A stretch of 64,000 nt of DNA from Pelosinus sp. IPA-1 (GCF_030269905.1 NZ_BSVC01000002.1:408419-472418); one strand, 5' to 3'. Positions 1 through 7,470 are shown, counted from the stretch's first letter. The notes: generated from the sequence alone by a model not told the origin. Program-made: numbers and translations.

Positions 1-114
1 CAATATGTTAAAAAATGGTTATGTTTAATTAATTGGTGTGAGGTTGAAAACCGTCTCATATTGGCAATGCGAGGGGAGTTACCATTACTGTTGGCTGAAC
101 GTGGTCCAGAATAA
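1..114 (+). CDS. C-terminal fragment of an unidentified protein
   Basis: Frame 1 is open from the first base to a TAA at 112-114, giving 37 residues ending in LLLAERGPE. An intrinsic terminator follows at about 194-233, which fits the end of a gene that begins upstream of the window. No family is recognisable from so short a piece, and it could be a chance open frame. Confidence 0.4.
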   Translation, partial: QYVKKWLCLINWCEVENRLILAMRGELPLLLAERGPE

Positions 115-193
115 GACTGTAGTAAGGTTAGAATTATTTAAAGATTGTTTTTTGTATAATAATCGATGATTATTATTAATAAGCTATAGCAAT

Positions 194-233
194 AAGGTCC
201 TGCATGTGAGTAAACATTGCAGGATCTTTATTT
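194..233 (+). terminator. Intrinsic terminator
   Basis: AGGTCCTGCA pairs imperfectly with TGCAGGATCTT across a short loop, and an A/T-rich tail with TTTATTTT follows. It would end the transcript of the partial gene at the left edge. From here to 575 there is no gene. That stretch holds the promoter region of the secreted pair and a 14-bp dyad at 482-495. Confidence 0.65.
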
Positions 234-481
234 TGAGCCGATAGAATATGAAAAAATGAAAACCACTAAAAAGAACCGTCCCTGTGAACGGTTAGGGGAA
301 TAGTGATGAGAAAAAATTGGATACAATTTCCAGGTTTAGAGGTGTGATGTTGTCACATGTTTGTCATACATTTTCCTCATAATAGAAATAACTCCAATAT
401 GAGAGATTAGATGAAAATAATGTCTAGTGCTTGTTTATAGCAATAGAAGTTGAGCTCGTTGTAGTTTTTTTTCATCACGTA

Positions 482-495
482 TGACTGATTAGTCT
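482..495. promoter_or_regulatory. Dyad TGACT-N4-AGTCT, candidate repressor operator
   Basis: TGACTGATTAGTCT lies about 80 bases before the first secreted-protein gene. The same TGACT-N4-AGTC(A/T) layout occurs at 22777-22790 and 49549-49562, each time upstream of an envelope or efflux gene. The size and symmetry resemble operators of TetR-family repressors. That assignment is inference, and no tetR gene lies in the window. Confidence 0.35.
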
Positions 496-575
496 GGAAA
501 GGGTGTGATAGGAACACATTGTTAAGCTAAAAGATTGTTTTATGAGATTACACAAGACAAGAGGGGGCTATTAAA

Positions 576-1025
576 ATGAAAAGAATAGTAACGCTTATTT
601 TAACCATATCCGTTCTTATGATGATGTCTGTTACGGCAAGTGCAGCTCATGGGCCTAAGGACTGGGGAAATCATGATAATAGATGGCATCGTACCCACCA
701 TAATGACGTGGAAGCTGAGAGAGATCTACCTTTTGCATGGCATGAACATTACGATTCAATAAGAGGAAATCATCACCTTGAACGGGTTTATGATCGAGAC
801 ATGGATGATAGATTCCCTGGATTACGTGCTTATAGATGGTCAGGTCATGAAGGATTCTGGCATCATGGGCATTACGTAAAAGATGCAGTATTCTTCTTTA
901 ATACAAATGATGAAATAGTGAGTGTTGGTTATATGGCTGATGGTGTATTTATTAATTTCCGAGAAAATCATGAAAGCTATGAAAATCATGATTCCTTTTA
1001 CTTTTCATGGTTTCATCGTTCATAA
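576..1025 (+). CDS. Small secreted histidine-rich protein, unknown function
   Basis: The 149-residue product starts with a classic signal peptide (MKR, hydrophobic stretch to about residue 20, ASA-A cleavage site). The mature part holds 16 histidines, including HH and HHGH clusters, and many aromatic and acidic residues, which could bind metal ions. No known domain is recognised. A GAGGGGG ribosome site precedes the ATG. The next gene begins 16 bases after the stop and also encodes a signal-peptide protein, so the two are probably co-transcribed. The TetR-type dyad at 482-495 lies in the upstream region. Metal binding is an inference from composition only. Confidence 0.75.
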   Translation: MKRIVTLILTISVLMMMSVTASAAHGPKDWGNHDNRWHRTHHNDVEAERDLPFAWHEHYDSIRGNHHLERVYDRDMDDRFPGLRAYRWSGHEGFWHHGHYVKDAVFFFNTNDEIVSVGYMADGVFINFRENHESYENHDSFYFSWFHRS

Positions 1026-1041
1026 AGGGAGGTAGATTGAT

Positions 1042-1587
1042 ATGAAAAAATGGTTGGTAATGACATTGGTGCTAATGATGTCCTTTACAGGAAGTGCTTT
1101 TGCATGGTCGGGGTCTGCAAACATAGAAGGTAAACCAGATCAATTTCAATTGAGCGGTGCAAAGGGATATTATATTTGGCAAGACGAATATGGTTTTCAT
1201 CTTTGGACAACAACTCGCAGTGAAGAGCATACTTTCACTGGGGTCATTCGAACAAATGGAAAGTTTCATCACGTTAGGCCGCAAAGCTTAGAAAGAGGAG
1301 ATGCTTTTAGAGTATCAGACGAGGAAGGAAGAGCTTGGGTTGGATCCTCAGATGAGAGAGGTCGGCATTTCCTATTCGGTGGACGTGAAATAAACTCCGA
1401 AAATGATAAGATTCAGTTTAGATTCGCTACTACTGGTGGATCAGATGGGATAAACTTCCGAGTTGAAGATGCTAGTTTTATTGATTTTGATCTATTTGTA
1501 GATGGTCATCCTATTCCTCGTAGGGAAATCTATATTAGTGATAGTGGATGGCATCCACAATCCCATAAGTTTAGATTGGTGCAATAA
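1042..1587 (+). CDS. Small secreted protein, unknown function
   Basis: The 181-residue protein has a signal peptide (MKKW, hydrophobic core, cleavage near SAFA-W). The mature region is rich in beta-forming and aromatic residues and contains a GYYIWQDEYGFHLWTTT segment typical of a small beta-sandwich. I recognise no catalytic motif. AGGGAGG lies before the start. Spacing suggests an operon with the histidine-rich protein, and both may act in the periplasm or at the cell surface. The gene is followed by a terminator at 1618-1653. Confidence 0.75.
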   Translation: MKKWLVMTLVLMMSFTGSAFAWSGSANIEGKPDQFQLSGAKGYYIWQDEYGFHLWTTTRSEEHTFTGVIRTNGKFHHVRPQSLERGDAFRVSDEEGRAWVGSSDERGRHFLFGGREINSENDKIQFRFATTGGSDGINFRVEDASFIDFDLFVDGHPIPRREIYISDSGWHPQSHKFRLVQ

Positions 1588-1617
1588 TTCAGGAGTCAAC
1601 AAAGACAACACATAATA

Positions 1618-1653
1618 AAAAACTATTCACGTTTATCGTGGATAGTTTTTTTT
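1618..1653 (+). terminator. Intrinsic terminator after the secreted pair
   Basis: AACTATTCAC pairs with GTGGATAGTT, followed by eight T residues. The repeat copy R1-A starts within a few bases of the T run. Confidence 0.85.
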
Positions 1654-1655
1654 GC

Positions 1656-1754
1656 GGAATCAGAAAGTATAACACTTTCTTGATTCCAAGTAAGAACGAC
1701 TAAGGCTTCTGCCTGCGTCTGATGACTTGGCACAAGCCAAGTCTTTTCTTATTT
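1656..1754 (+). repeat. Intergenic repeat family R1, copy A
   Basis: The element is about 98 bp. It starts with an imperfect hairpin (GGAATCAGAAAGT with ACTTTCTTGATTCC). An AGGC/GCCT mini-hairpin and an 8-bp stem GACTTGGC-ACAA-GCCAAGTC follow, and AAGTAAGAA pairs loosely with TTCTTATTT to close them. Copies occur at 15636-15732 (reverse), 49372-49436 (3' half only) and 62219-62315, plus a decayed one at 62332-62413. All lie downstream of gene ends. Confidence 0.85.
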
Positions 1755-1887
1755 ACAGAAAGGAATAATTTGGGCTTAAAAATAGTAATTACTAATCATA
1801 TTTTCCTATATTTGTAAGTAGTATTATTAAGCGAACAAATGCCGTTGTATGTTAGCAACCATTACTTATAGAAAGGAGTGAATGTTC

Positions 1888-2049
1888 ATGACAATACCAG
1901 ATACTATGGAAGGTGCTTATGTTCTTAGTGTAATTGATTTCTTCTTGAGTTTTGTCATTATTTGGGGTATTAGTCTCGTGTTATACATCTTTCCTTACTT
2001 GAACAAACTTGGACATCTTGACGACAGTCAGTTAAGAGGTGGACACTAA
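1888..2049 (+). CDS. Small membrane protein upstream of the decarboxylase beta subunit
   Basis: The product has 53 residues with one clear transmembrane segment (about residues 11-36, VLSVIDFF...LVLYIFP) and a short polar tail rich in Asp and Gly. The ATG at 1888 is preferred over 1882 because the AAAGGAG ribosome site ends nine bases before it. It precedes a run of Na+-pump decarboxylase subunit genes and may be a small accessory subunit, as the decarboxylase complexes of Veillonella include tiny epsilon-type subunits. That role is inference. A 230-base structured stretch separates it from the beta gene. Confidence 0.65.
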   Translation: MTIPDTMEGAYVLSVIDFFLSFVIIWGISLVLYIFPYLNKLGHLDDSQLRGGH

Positions 2050-2070
2050 AAGGAATTATCCGATGACTAA

Positions 2071-2258
2071 ACTGCTCTAAGACTCCCAGTTTCATCTCGT
2101 TAACAGCCTGTAAAACTCGAAGTAAGTTCGCTCTAAGGATTTTCGAATCCAAGGCTCACTAATATAAGTGGGAGTTAAGAGCGGCGAAGTCTCTGAATAA
2201 GTGCGACTGAGATTCTGATGGAGTTAAAACTCATCTAAATCAAGTCTTCTTTATAAAT
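2071..2258 (+). ncRNA. Candidate structured leader RNA before the beta-subunit gene
   Basis: CTGCTCT (2072-2078) pairs with AGAGCGG (2178-2184). ACTCCCA (2082-2088) pairs with TGGGAGT (2169-2175), making a two-part outer stem. Inside it AGCCT (2105-2109) pairs with AGGCT (2152-2156) and encloses a CGAA/TTCG mini-hairpin and GGATT-TTCG-AATCC (2137-2150) with a UUCG tetraloop. A second hairpin (ATGGAGTT with AACTCAT, near 2218-2234) follows. This nested fold is hard to explain by chance. It could be a riboswitch-type leader or the decayed end of a mobile element. I cannot assign a known class. Confidence 0.55.
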
Positions 2259-2279
2259 GTAACATTAGGAGGAAAGCAA

Positions 2280-3410
2280 ATGTTCGAGCAAATATCATCT
2301 CTTATGGTAAGTCTTGCAGAACAAACTGGACTGGCTCAAATATGGTGGGGCAATATTTTTATGATATTCGTAGGGGCAGTGCTTGTGTATCTTGCATTAT
2401 CCCGCAGATATGAGCCCTTTTTGCTGCTTGGTATTGGATTTTCCTGTATTGTTGCCAATGTACCAGGATCTGACCTTACCCAACCAGGTGGACTTTTCTA
2501 CTACGCCTATAAGGGAGTTGAAATGGTTATTATTCCACCCCTCATCTTTTTAGGAGTGGGCGCTATGACAGATTTTGGTCCGATGATAGCCAACCCTAGT
2601 TTGATGATCCTTGGTGCGGCAGCTCATTTAGGTATATTTATTGCACTTATCGGGGCCAAAGCACTAGGATTTACATTAGCTGAGGCTGGTGCAATTGGTA
2701 TTATTGGCGGGGCTGATGGACCAATGGCTATATTTGTTACGATGAAACTTGCCCCTCATTTATTGCCGCAGATTGCGGTGGCAGCATACTCTTATATGGC
2801 TTTGATGCCCTTGATTCAGCCGCCAATCATGAAACTTTTGACTTCTCCTGCAGAACGAAAAATAGTTATGAAACAAGGTCGGACAGTTAGCCGTCTAGAA
2901 AAAATTTGTTTTCCTTTCGTAATTGCCATCATTGTAAATCTTTTGCTGCCACCAGTTGCTCCTTTGATTACTATGCTGATGCTTGGCAATATGCTAAGAG
3001 AAGTGTTAATGGTTGACCGCTTGGCAAGTACGGCAGCGAATGACTTGATGAACGTAATTACCATCACTTTAACGGTAGCTGTTGGCTCAACCATGGGAGC
3101 CGATCAATTTCTCAACATAAAAACATTACAAATTATCCTTCTTGGATTGATTGCCTTTATCGGCGGAACTGCTTCAGGCGTGATTGGTGCTAAGGTAATG
3201 AACTGGATTAGCGGTGGAAAAATTAATCCATTAATTGGCTCAGCTGGGATTGCATCTGTGCCGATTGCAGCACGCGTTTCTCACGTGGTAGGTTTGAAAG
3301 AGAATCCTTATAATTTTTTGATTATGCATGCTATGGGCCCTAATCTTGCAGGTGTTTTTGGTACCGCTATATCAGGTGGTATCATGTTAGCGCTTATCGG
3401 AGTTAAATAA
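2280..3410 (+). CDS. Na+-translocating decarboxylase beta subunit (OadB/MmdB/GcdB family)
   Basis: This 376-residue, multi-spanning protein belongs to the beta-subunit family of biotin-dependent Na+ pumps (oxaloacetate, methylmalonyl-CoA, malonate and glutaconyl-CoA decarboxylases). The family couples decarboxylation of carboxybiotin to Na+ export. The signature segment IGIIGGADGPMAIF is present, with its conserved Asp, along with the C-terminal MGPNLAGVFGTAI stretch. Length matches the family. GGAGG lies seven bases before the ATG. The genes downstream encode a delta-like anchor and a biotin carrier, but no carboxyltransferase (alpha) gene is in the cluster, so the substrate cannot be named. 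The structured leader just upstream suggests post-transcriptional control. Confidence 0.93.
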   Translation: MFEQISSLMVSLAEQTGLAQIWWGNIFMIFVGAVLVYLALSRRYEPFLLLGIGFSCIVANVPGSDLTQPGGLFYYAYKGVEMVIIPPLIFLGVGAMTDFGPMIANPSLMILGAAAHLGIFIALIGAKALGFTLAEAGAIGIIGGADGPMAIFVTMKLAPHLLPQIAVAAYSYMALMPLIQPPIMKLLTSPAERKIVMKQGRTVSRLEKICFPFVIAIIVNLLLPPVAPLITMLMLGNMLREVLMVDRLASTAANDLMNVITITLTVAVGSTMGADQFLNIKTLQIILLGLIAFIGGTASGVIGAKVMNWISGGKINPLIGSAGIASVPIAARVSHVVGLKENPYNFLIMHAMGPNLAGVFGTAISGGIMLALIGVK

Positions 3411-3454
3411 AGTGTAATTTGTTGTAGGTTGATTAATAAAGGTAGGTGAAAGCA

Positions 3455-3547
3455 ATGAATACGACCGCATTTGTATGTGCATTGGTGGTGACTCTTGTAT
3501 ATTATTTCTTTTCCACCCGTAAGTGGAAAGCTAAAAATGATAAATAG
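3455..3547 (+). CDS. 30-residue membrane microprotein in the decarboxylase cluster
   Basis: The product is one transmembrane helix (FVCALVVTLVYYFF) followed by a basic tail, STRKWKAKNDK. AGGTGA lies before the ATG, and the gene sits in a tight run (45 bases after the beta gene, 17 before the delta-like gene). It may be a small structural subunit of the pump or a regulator of it. Function is inferred from position only. Confidence 0.6.
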   Translation: MNTTAFVCALVVTLVYYFFSTRKWKAKNDK

Positions 3548-3564
3548 GGGAAGAGGCGATAGGT

Positions 3565-3837
3565 ATGATGTGGCTATTCTTGGTACTTGGTGTCATCTGC
3601 TTACTTGTAGTGGTAAAAAAAAGATCCAGTGAGAATTTAAGTATAGAAGAAGGTGACGAATCCGAATACGCTCCCTTGGTACCGCTACTAATAGATGGTT
3701 CCGAAGAGGAGTATCTAATTGCGGTGATTACTGCCGCTATTCAGGAGTTTACGGGAAGTGGAGATTTTGAAGTAGTTCAAATCAAACAGCATGCCCAAAA
3801 TTGGACACTCATTGGGCGGCAAAATTTACTTAAATAG
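3565..3837 (+). CDS. Decarboxylase gamma/delta-like membrane anchor subunit
   Basis: The protein has 90 residues: one N-terminal transmembrane helix (about 3-17), an acidic linker, then a domain with EEYLIAVITAAIQEF and a C-terminal WTLIGRQNLL. That layout (single helix, variable linker, conserved W-x-x-x-GR end) matches OadG/MmdD-type subunits, which hold the soluble carboxyltransferase and carrier on the beta subunit. The next gene encodes the biotin carrier. Assignment rests on layout and context. Confidence 0.75.
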   Translation: MMWLFLVLGVICLLVVVKKRSSENLSIEEGDESEYAPLVPLLIDGSEEEYLIAVITAAIQEFTGSGDFEVVQIKQHAQNWTLIGRQNLLK

Positions 3838-3866
3838 AAGAAGCATATAAGATAAGGAGGTCTATT

Positions 3867-4232
3867 ATGACAAACTATACTGTTATTGTAAATGGAAAAT
3901 CCTACGATGTTTTTGTAGAAAAAAAGAAGGTAAATACAGGGAATACTACCAATGCAGCTCCAGTATCTGCACCTGCACCTATGCCTATCATTAAATCCGT
4001 TTCGAAAGCAGGGGGCGGGGGTGAGGACGTGGCAGCGCCGATGCCCGGCAAAATCATTGAAATTAGGGTGCGAGTGGGTGATGGCGTTAAAAAAGGACAG
4101 GAACTAGTAATTATGGAGGCTATGAAAATGCATAATCCGATTCTTGCAGCTTCTGATGGTATGATAAGTAAATTATTTGTTAAAGTAAATGAATCAGTTC
4201 AAACCGGACAACCAATACTCTCTATTAAATAA
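3867..4232 (+). CDS. Biotin carboxyl carrier protein of a decarboxylase (MmdC-like)
   Basis: The 121-residue protein has the biotinyl domain at its C-terminus, with Lys87 in the EAMKMHN motif as the biotinylation site. An Ala/Pro-rich hinge (about 30-45) joins it to a short N-terminal piece. The carrier moves CO2 from the carboxyltransferase to the beta subunit. GGAGG precedes the ATG, and the gene closes the cluster before a terminator. The absence of an alpha subunit nearby means the partner enzyme must be encoded elsewhere. Confidence 0.92.
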   Translation: MTNYTVIVNGKSYDVFVEKKKVNTGNTTNAAPVSAPAPMPIIKSVSKAGGGGEDVAAPMPGKIIEIRVRVGDGVKKGQELVIMEAMKMHNPILAASDGMISKLFVKVNESVQTGQPILSIK

Positions 4233-4265
4233 TATGAAGCAAGGTAACCATAATAACGCAAGAGA

Positions 4266-4304
4266 AAATCCGCCTCCAAGCTTATTGCTCAGAGACGGAT
4301 TTTT
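4266..4304 (+). terminator. Intrinsic terminator of the decarboxylase cluster
   Basis: AAAATCCG pairs with CGGATTTTTT around a loop that contains a weaker CTCC/GAG pairing, ending in a T run. Confidence 0.75.
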
Positions 4305-4332
4305 TACGTAATAACTAGTATCAATAGCGAGG

Positions 4333-4746
4333 TTAAGAGTTACTAATCCGCTGATCTGCTTTTTCAAATAGACGCTGACGATTGACAACGGCACGTTGGT
4401 GCCGTCCGCGACCAACATCACCATAATCGTCAGAGGCGACAATATCAAAAATGAGGTTTTCACCATTGACTTCAACGAGAGTTGATTTTAATCGTAATGT
4501 CATACCCATGCACGTAGGAGCATCATGAGTAAATTCAAAGGAGGTTCCTACTGTTACATAGCCTTCTGGTAGACGATTTTCCACTGTCGCGATTGATGCA
4601 TCGATCATTAAGGATACAAATGCGGGAGTTGCAATTAATGTTCCCAGTGAACCTCTGCCATAATGCGTAGCGGTGTCTGATTCATTAACCAATTTTTGTA
4701 CGGTATGATTCATGCCTAAGGAAAATACGTTTCTTAAATCGAACAT
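4333..4746 (-). CDS. Hotdog-fold thioesterase, FlK-like
   Basis: The protein has 137 residues of the thioesterase family that includes fluoroacetyl-CoA thioesterase FlK. The helix segment IATPAFVSLMIDAS carries the conserved TPA, and the strand SFEFTHDAPT carries the conserved His before APT. Where FlK has Glu in the helix, this protein has Asp. It probably hydrolyses a short acyl-CoA, but the substrate is unknown. A good AGGAGGTAAGC ribosome site precedes the ATG on the minus strand. It is transcribed convergently to the decarboxylase genes. Confidence 0.82.
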   Translation of the reverse strand: MFDLRNVFSLGMNHTVQKLVNESDTATHYGRGSLGTLIATPAFVSLMIDASIATVENRLPEGYVTVGTSFEFTHDAPTCMGMTLRLKSTLVEVNGENLIFDIVASDDYGDVGRGRHQRAVVNRQRLFEKADQRISNS

Positions 4747-4867
4747 TTTTGCTTACCTCCTATTACGAGTGACTGGGGAGTGTGATGATATAGTATATGC
4801 AAGTACCAATAAATGTAAGAATATATTTATGATAATAGTAACCTATTTATTTTTAGGATACGAGTTT

Positions 4868-4912
4868 CAACAAAAAAAGCACTGGAAAAATCCAATGCTT
4901 TTTTTTATTTTA
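4868..4912. terminator. Hairpin with T-rich flanks
   Basis: GCACTGG and CCAATGC pair (one mismatch) between an A run and a long T run. It lies upstream of the minus-strand thioesterase and downstream of the minus-strand rubrerythrin, so it can serve either strand. ATCAGAAAGTATAA follows at 4917-4930. Confidence 0.55.
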
Positions 4913-4948
4913 CTATATCAGAAAGTATAAGTTTTTTAAGGAGAACGT

Positions 4949-5033
4949 TGAACCACAGAGAACACAGAGTGCACTGAGAGAGTGTTTTTATCCGATCTAT
5001 CTTTTCTCTGTGTTCTCTGCGCATCTGTGGTTC
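4949..5033. repeat. Intergenic repeat family R2, copy A
   Basis: GAACCACAGAGAACACAGAG at one end is the near-complement of the other end (CTCTGTGTTCTCTGCG...TCTGTGGTTC), giving an imperfect hairpin of about 85 bp. Related copies are at 25187-25271, 25311-25413, 44191-44284 and a minimal one at 55088-55110. There is no coding capacity, and the layout is MITE-like. Confidence 0.8.
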
Positions 5034-5075
5034 CGATTCTGTTTTATATGTTTTAAAGGACGCGTAGCGTTTTTC

Positions 5076-5624
5076 TTATTTACTGAAGTATCTGTCTAAA
5101 AGACCTTTAAAAGCAGCGCCATGACGAGCTTCATCCTTACACATTTCATGTACAGTGTCATGGATCGCATCTAGGTTCAATTGTTTCGCTTTTTTTGCTA
5201 AGCCTAATTTTCCTTCGCAAGCACCATATTCAGCTTCAACGCGAAGTTCAAGATTTTTCTTAGTGGAAGGATGTACGACTTCACCTAGCAGTTCTGCAAA
5301 TTTTGCAGCATGTTCGGCTTCTTCAAAGGCAATTCTTTTGTAAGCTTCCGCTACTTCAGGAAAGCCTTCTCTGTCAGCTTGGCGGCTCATTGCTAAATAC
5401 ATACCAATTTCTGTACATTCACCTACGAAGTTCATTCTAAGACCTTCAACGATTTCAGGATCAACACCAACAGCGACGCCAATTCTATGTTCATCTGCCC
5501 AGTTTAAACCAGCAGTTGATTTTTCAATAAATTTTTCAGCAGGAGCCTTACACTGAGGACAGGACGCTGGAGCATTCTCTCCTTCGTGAGCATAACCACA
5601 GATTGCACAGATAAATTTCTTCAT
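5076..5624 (-). CDS. rbr: Rubrerythrin with N-terminal rubredoxin domain
   Basis: The 182-residue protein has a rubredoxin-type iron site first (Cys6, Cys9, Cys22, Cys25 in CAIC and CPQC), then a ferritin-like diiron domain with [13 protein letters not shown] and DEARHG. This is the reversed domain order seen in some anaerobes. Rubrerythrins reduce hydrogen peroxide with electrons from rubredoxin or NADH oxidoreductases and protect strict anaerobes from oxygen. AGGAGAG precedes the ATG. The gene is monocistronic and divergent from the PhzF-like gene. Confidence 0.93.
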   Translation of the reverse strand: MKKFICAICGYAHEGENAPASCPQCKAPAEKFIEKSTAGLNWADEHRIGVAVGVDPEIVEGLRMNFVGECTEIGMYLAMSRQADREGFPEVAEAYKRIAFEEAEHAAKFAELLGEVVHPSTKKNLELRVEAEYGACEGKLGLAKKAKQLNLDAIHDTVHEMCKDEARHGAAFKGLLDRYFSK

Positions 5625-5743
5625 TGATAATCTCTCCTTGTTAATAATTATTACTTTTAATCACTTACATATAATACTAACTTGTTGAGAAAATGTCAAT
5701 ACCTTTATTGGTAAAAATTATTTTACTACTGCAAAGAAAACAC

Positions 5744-5778
5744 ACAAACTCCAGCAAGAATTACTTGCTGGAGTTTGT
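5744..5778. promoter_or_regulatory. Perfect 15-bp inverted repeat in a divergent promoter region
   Basis: Arms ACAAACTCCAGCAAG and CTTGCTGGAGTTTGT are separated by AATTA. A further half-site, GCAGGAGTTTGT, follows near 5799-5810. No gene ends here on the + strand. The position between the divergent rubrerythrin and PhzF-like genes suits an operator or a leader hairpin better than a terminator, though the + strand does have a weak T-rich tail. Confidence 0.5.
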
Positions 5779-5909
5779 ATATATAATAAAGAGATTTGCA
5801 GGAGTTTGTAATGGAATGGTAAATAAATAATAATAAAATACTTGTTGATTAAGAAGAATTAGTGCATGAATACATAACTATTATATGTTTATGGAGGGAA
5901 GGATATAGT

Positions 5910-6812
5910 ATGAAAACATATCAAGTCTATCAGGTTGACTCATTCACTAGGGAAAAATTTACAGGAAATCCTGCTGGAGTTGTATTAAATGCAGATGGGC
6001 TTTCTGAAAAACAAATGCTAGCAATTGCTCGGGAGCTGAACAATTCAGAGACTGCATTTATTTTCTCGCCAGACGCTTCAGACCATGATCTTAAAATTCG
6101 ATACTTTACCCCCACGACGGAGGTGCCAGTTTGTGGGCATGCTACGATTGCTGCTCACTTTGTTCGTGCTACTGTAAATCAGATTGCTTCTTCAATGATA
6201 TCTCACAAAATAGGTATTGGTATATTGCCAGTTGAAATTATTAAGGAAGACCAGGGGTATTTAATCGTAATGACGCAAGGCAAGATTGAATTTTCTGAGC
6301 CTATAGTGGGACAAGAGAAGAAGGATATAGTGGCAGCTTTAGGATTAACGCAAGAAGATCTTGACCAGCGCTGCCCCATCCAAATTGTATCGACGGGGCA
6401 CTCTAAAGTTATGATTGGGATTAACTCAAGAAAAAAATTAGATTCCTTAGTACCAGATATGGCTTCATTAAGCAAGCTAAGTGCATTAATTGGCTGCAAT
6501 GGATATTTTGTTTTTACCTTAGATACCCAAATGCCAGATGTTTTAACTCATGGAAGAATGTTTGCTCCAGCAATTGGTATTGTTGAAGATCCTGTGACGG
6601 GTAACGCTAACGGACCTCTTGGGGCATACCTAATAAAGCATGATTTGGTAAAGCATAATCATCGTTCTTTTTCGTTTAAAGGGGAACAAGGCACGGCAAT
6701 TGGTCGTAGTGGAATCGTAGAAGTCCAGGTAAAGATGAAAGACGGCGAACCAGTAGAGGTTAAAATTGGCGGCAGAGCAGTCATTCTTTTTCAAACTACG
6801 ATTGAGTTGTAA
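5910..6812 (+). CDS. PhzF-family isomerase
   Basis: The 300-residue protein starts at MKTYQVYQ, since GGAGGGAAGG lies just upstream of 5910. An in-frame TTG upstream lacks a ribosome site. Family motifs are present in order: GNPAGVVL near the N-terminus, PVCGHATIAAHF about residue 70, and EDPVTGNANGPLGAYL in the second half. PhzF-like proteins have a two-lobed fold like diaminopimelate epimerase and catalyse proton shifts on small acids. The substrate of this member is unknown. The next gene, yjbQ, lies 53 bases downstream with its own ribosome site. Confidence 0.88.
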   Translation: MKTYQVYQVDSFTREKFTGNPAGVVLNADGLSEKQMLAIARELNNSETAFIFSPDASDHDLKIRYFTPTTEVPVCGHATIAAHFVRATVNQIASSMISHKIGIGILPVEIIKEDQGYLIVMTQGKIEFSEPIVGQEKKDIVAALGLTQEDLDQRCPIQIVSTGHSKVMIGINSRKKLDSLVPDMASLSKLSALIGCNGYFVFTLDTQMPDVLTHGRMFAPAIGIVEDPVTGNANGPLGAYLIKHDLVKHNHRSFSFKGEQGTAIGRSGIVEVQVKMKDGEPVEVKIGGRAVILFQTTIEL

Positions 6813-6865
6813 TAATAAAGAACGGAGCAGGCTAGTAGGGAATTCTTATTTATAGGAGGCTAGTT

Positions 6866-7252
6866 ATGTTGAAAGAGTTTAGCATCCAAACTCCTTCTGA
6901 AGGTTTTGTTACTATTACTAAGCAGGTGGCCCAGATTGTAGAGCAGTGTCATGGAGAGAAAAGTCTATGTCATGTGTTTGTTCCTCATACAACAGCCGGG
7001 GTAACGATAAATGAAAATGCTGATCCAGATGTGGTAAAGGATATGTTGCTTGCTCTAAATCACATGGTTCCAGATCTAGCTTATCAGCATGGTGAAGGAA
7101 ATTCGCCAGCCCATGTGAAAGCTTCTCTAATTGGATCATCCGTCAGTATCCCTATTATGAATGGAACTTTGTACTTGGGCACTTGGCAGGGAATCTATTT
7201 TTGTGAGTTTGATGGGCCTAGGCAGAGAAAGTTTTGCGTAAACATTTTATAA
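6866..7252 (+). CDS. yjbQ: YjbQ family protein (UPF0047)
   Basis: The 128-residue protein matches the YjbQ family over its whole length: CHVFVPHTTAGVTINENADP, then HGEGNSPAHVKASLIG and the C-terminal GTWQGIYFCEFDGPR. Some members show weak thiamine-phosphate synthase activity, but the main cellular role is not settled. AGGAGG precedes the ATG. It probably shares a transcript with the PhzF-like gene. A true thiE is at 57935, so a thiamine role here would be secondary. Confidence 0.9.
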   Translation: MLKEFSIQTPSEGFVTITKQVAQIVEQCHGEKSLCHVFVPHTTAGVTINENADPDVVKDMLLALNHMVPDLAYQHGEGNSPAHVKASLIGSSVSIPIMNGTLYLGTWQGIYFCEFDGPRQRKFCVNIL

Positions 7253-7416
7253 ATTTGATGTATTCTTGGAGACTGTTAGTTATAGATCTATAAAATATTT
7301 TCAGAAGAGAGTAGACTTTCTTTAGAATTAGGAATAGTATAACAAAGAAGGTAATATTAGTATTGGAAAATTTAAAGAATAAATATTCTTTCTTTGGAGG
7401 CACAGACGATAAAGAT

Positions 7417-7444
7417 TTGCCAAGTTAATCTTTTGTGTTATAAT
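7417..7444 (+). promoter_or_regulatory. Sigma-A-type promoter of the terC riboswitch
   Basis: TTGCCA (7417-7422) and TATAAT (7439-7444) are spaced 16 bases apart. Transcription would begin about 20 bases before the aptamer. Confidence 0.7.
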
Positions 7445-7470
7445 GAACTATAACAAAATATTTCTTATTT

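Noticed and set aside
1970-2152. Minus-strand open frame across the leader at 2.0-2.2 kb
   Set aside because: It is antisense to the small membrane gene and the structured leader, with no ribosome site.
4712-4930. Open frame of 72 codons on the + strand between thioesterase and rubrerythrin
   Set aside because: It has no ribosome site, overlaps the thioesterase start and a terminator hairpin, and looks non-coding in composition.
5744-5778. The palindrome near rubrerythrin as an ordinary terminator
   Set aside because: No plus-strand gene ends upstream of it and the T run is weak. On the minus strand it would lie in front of the rubrerythrin gene, not behind it.
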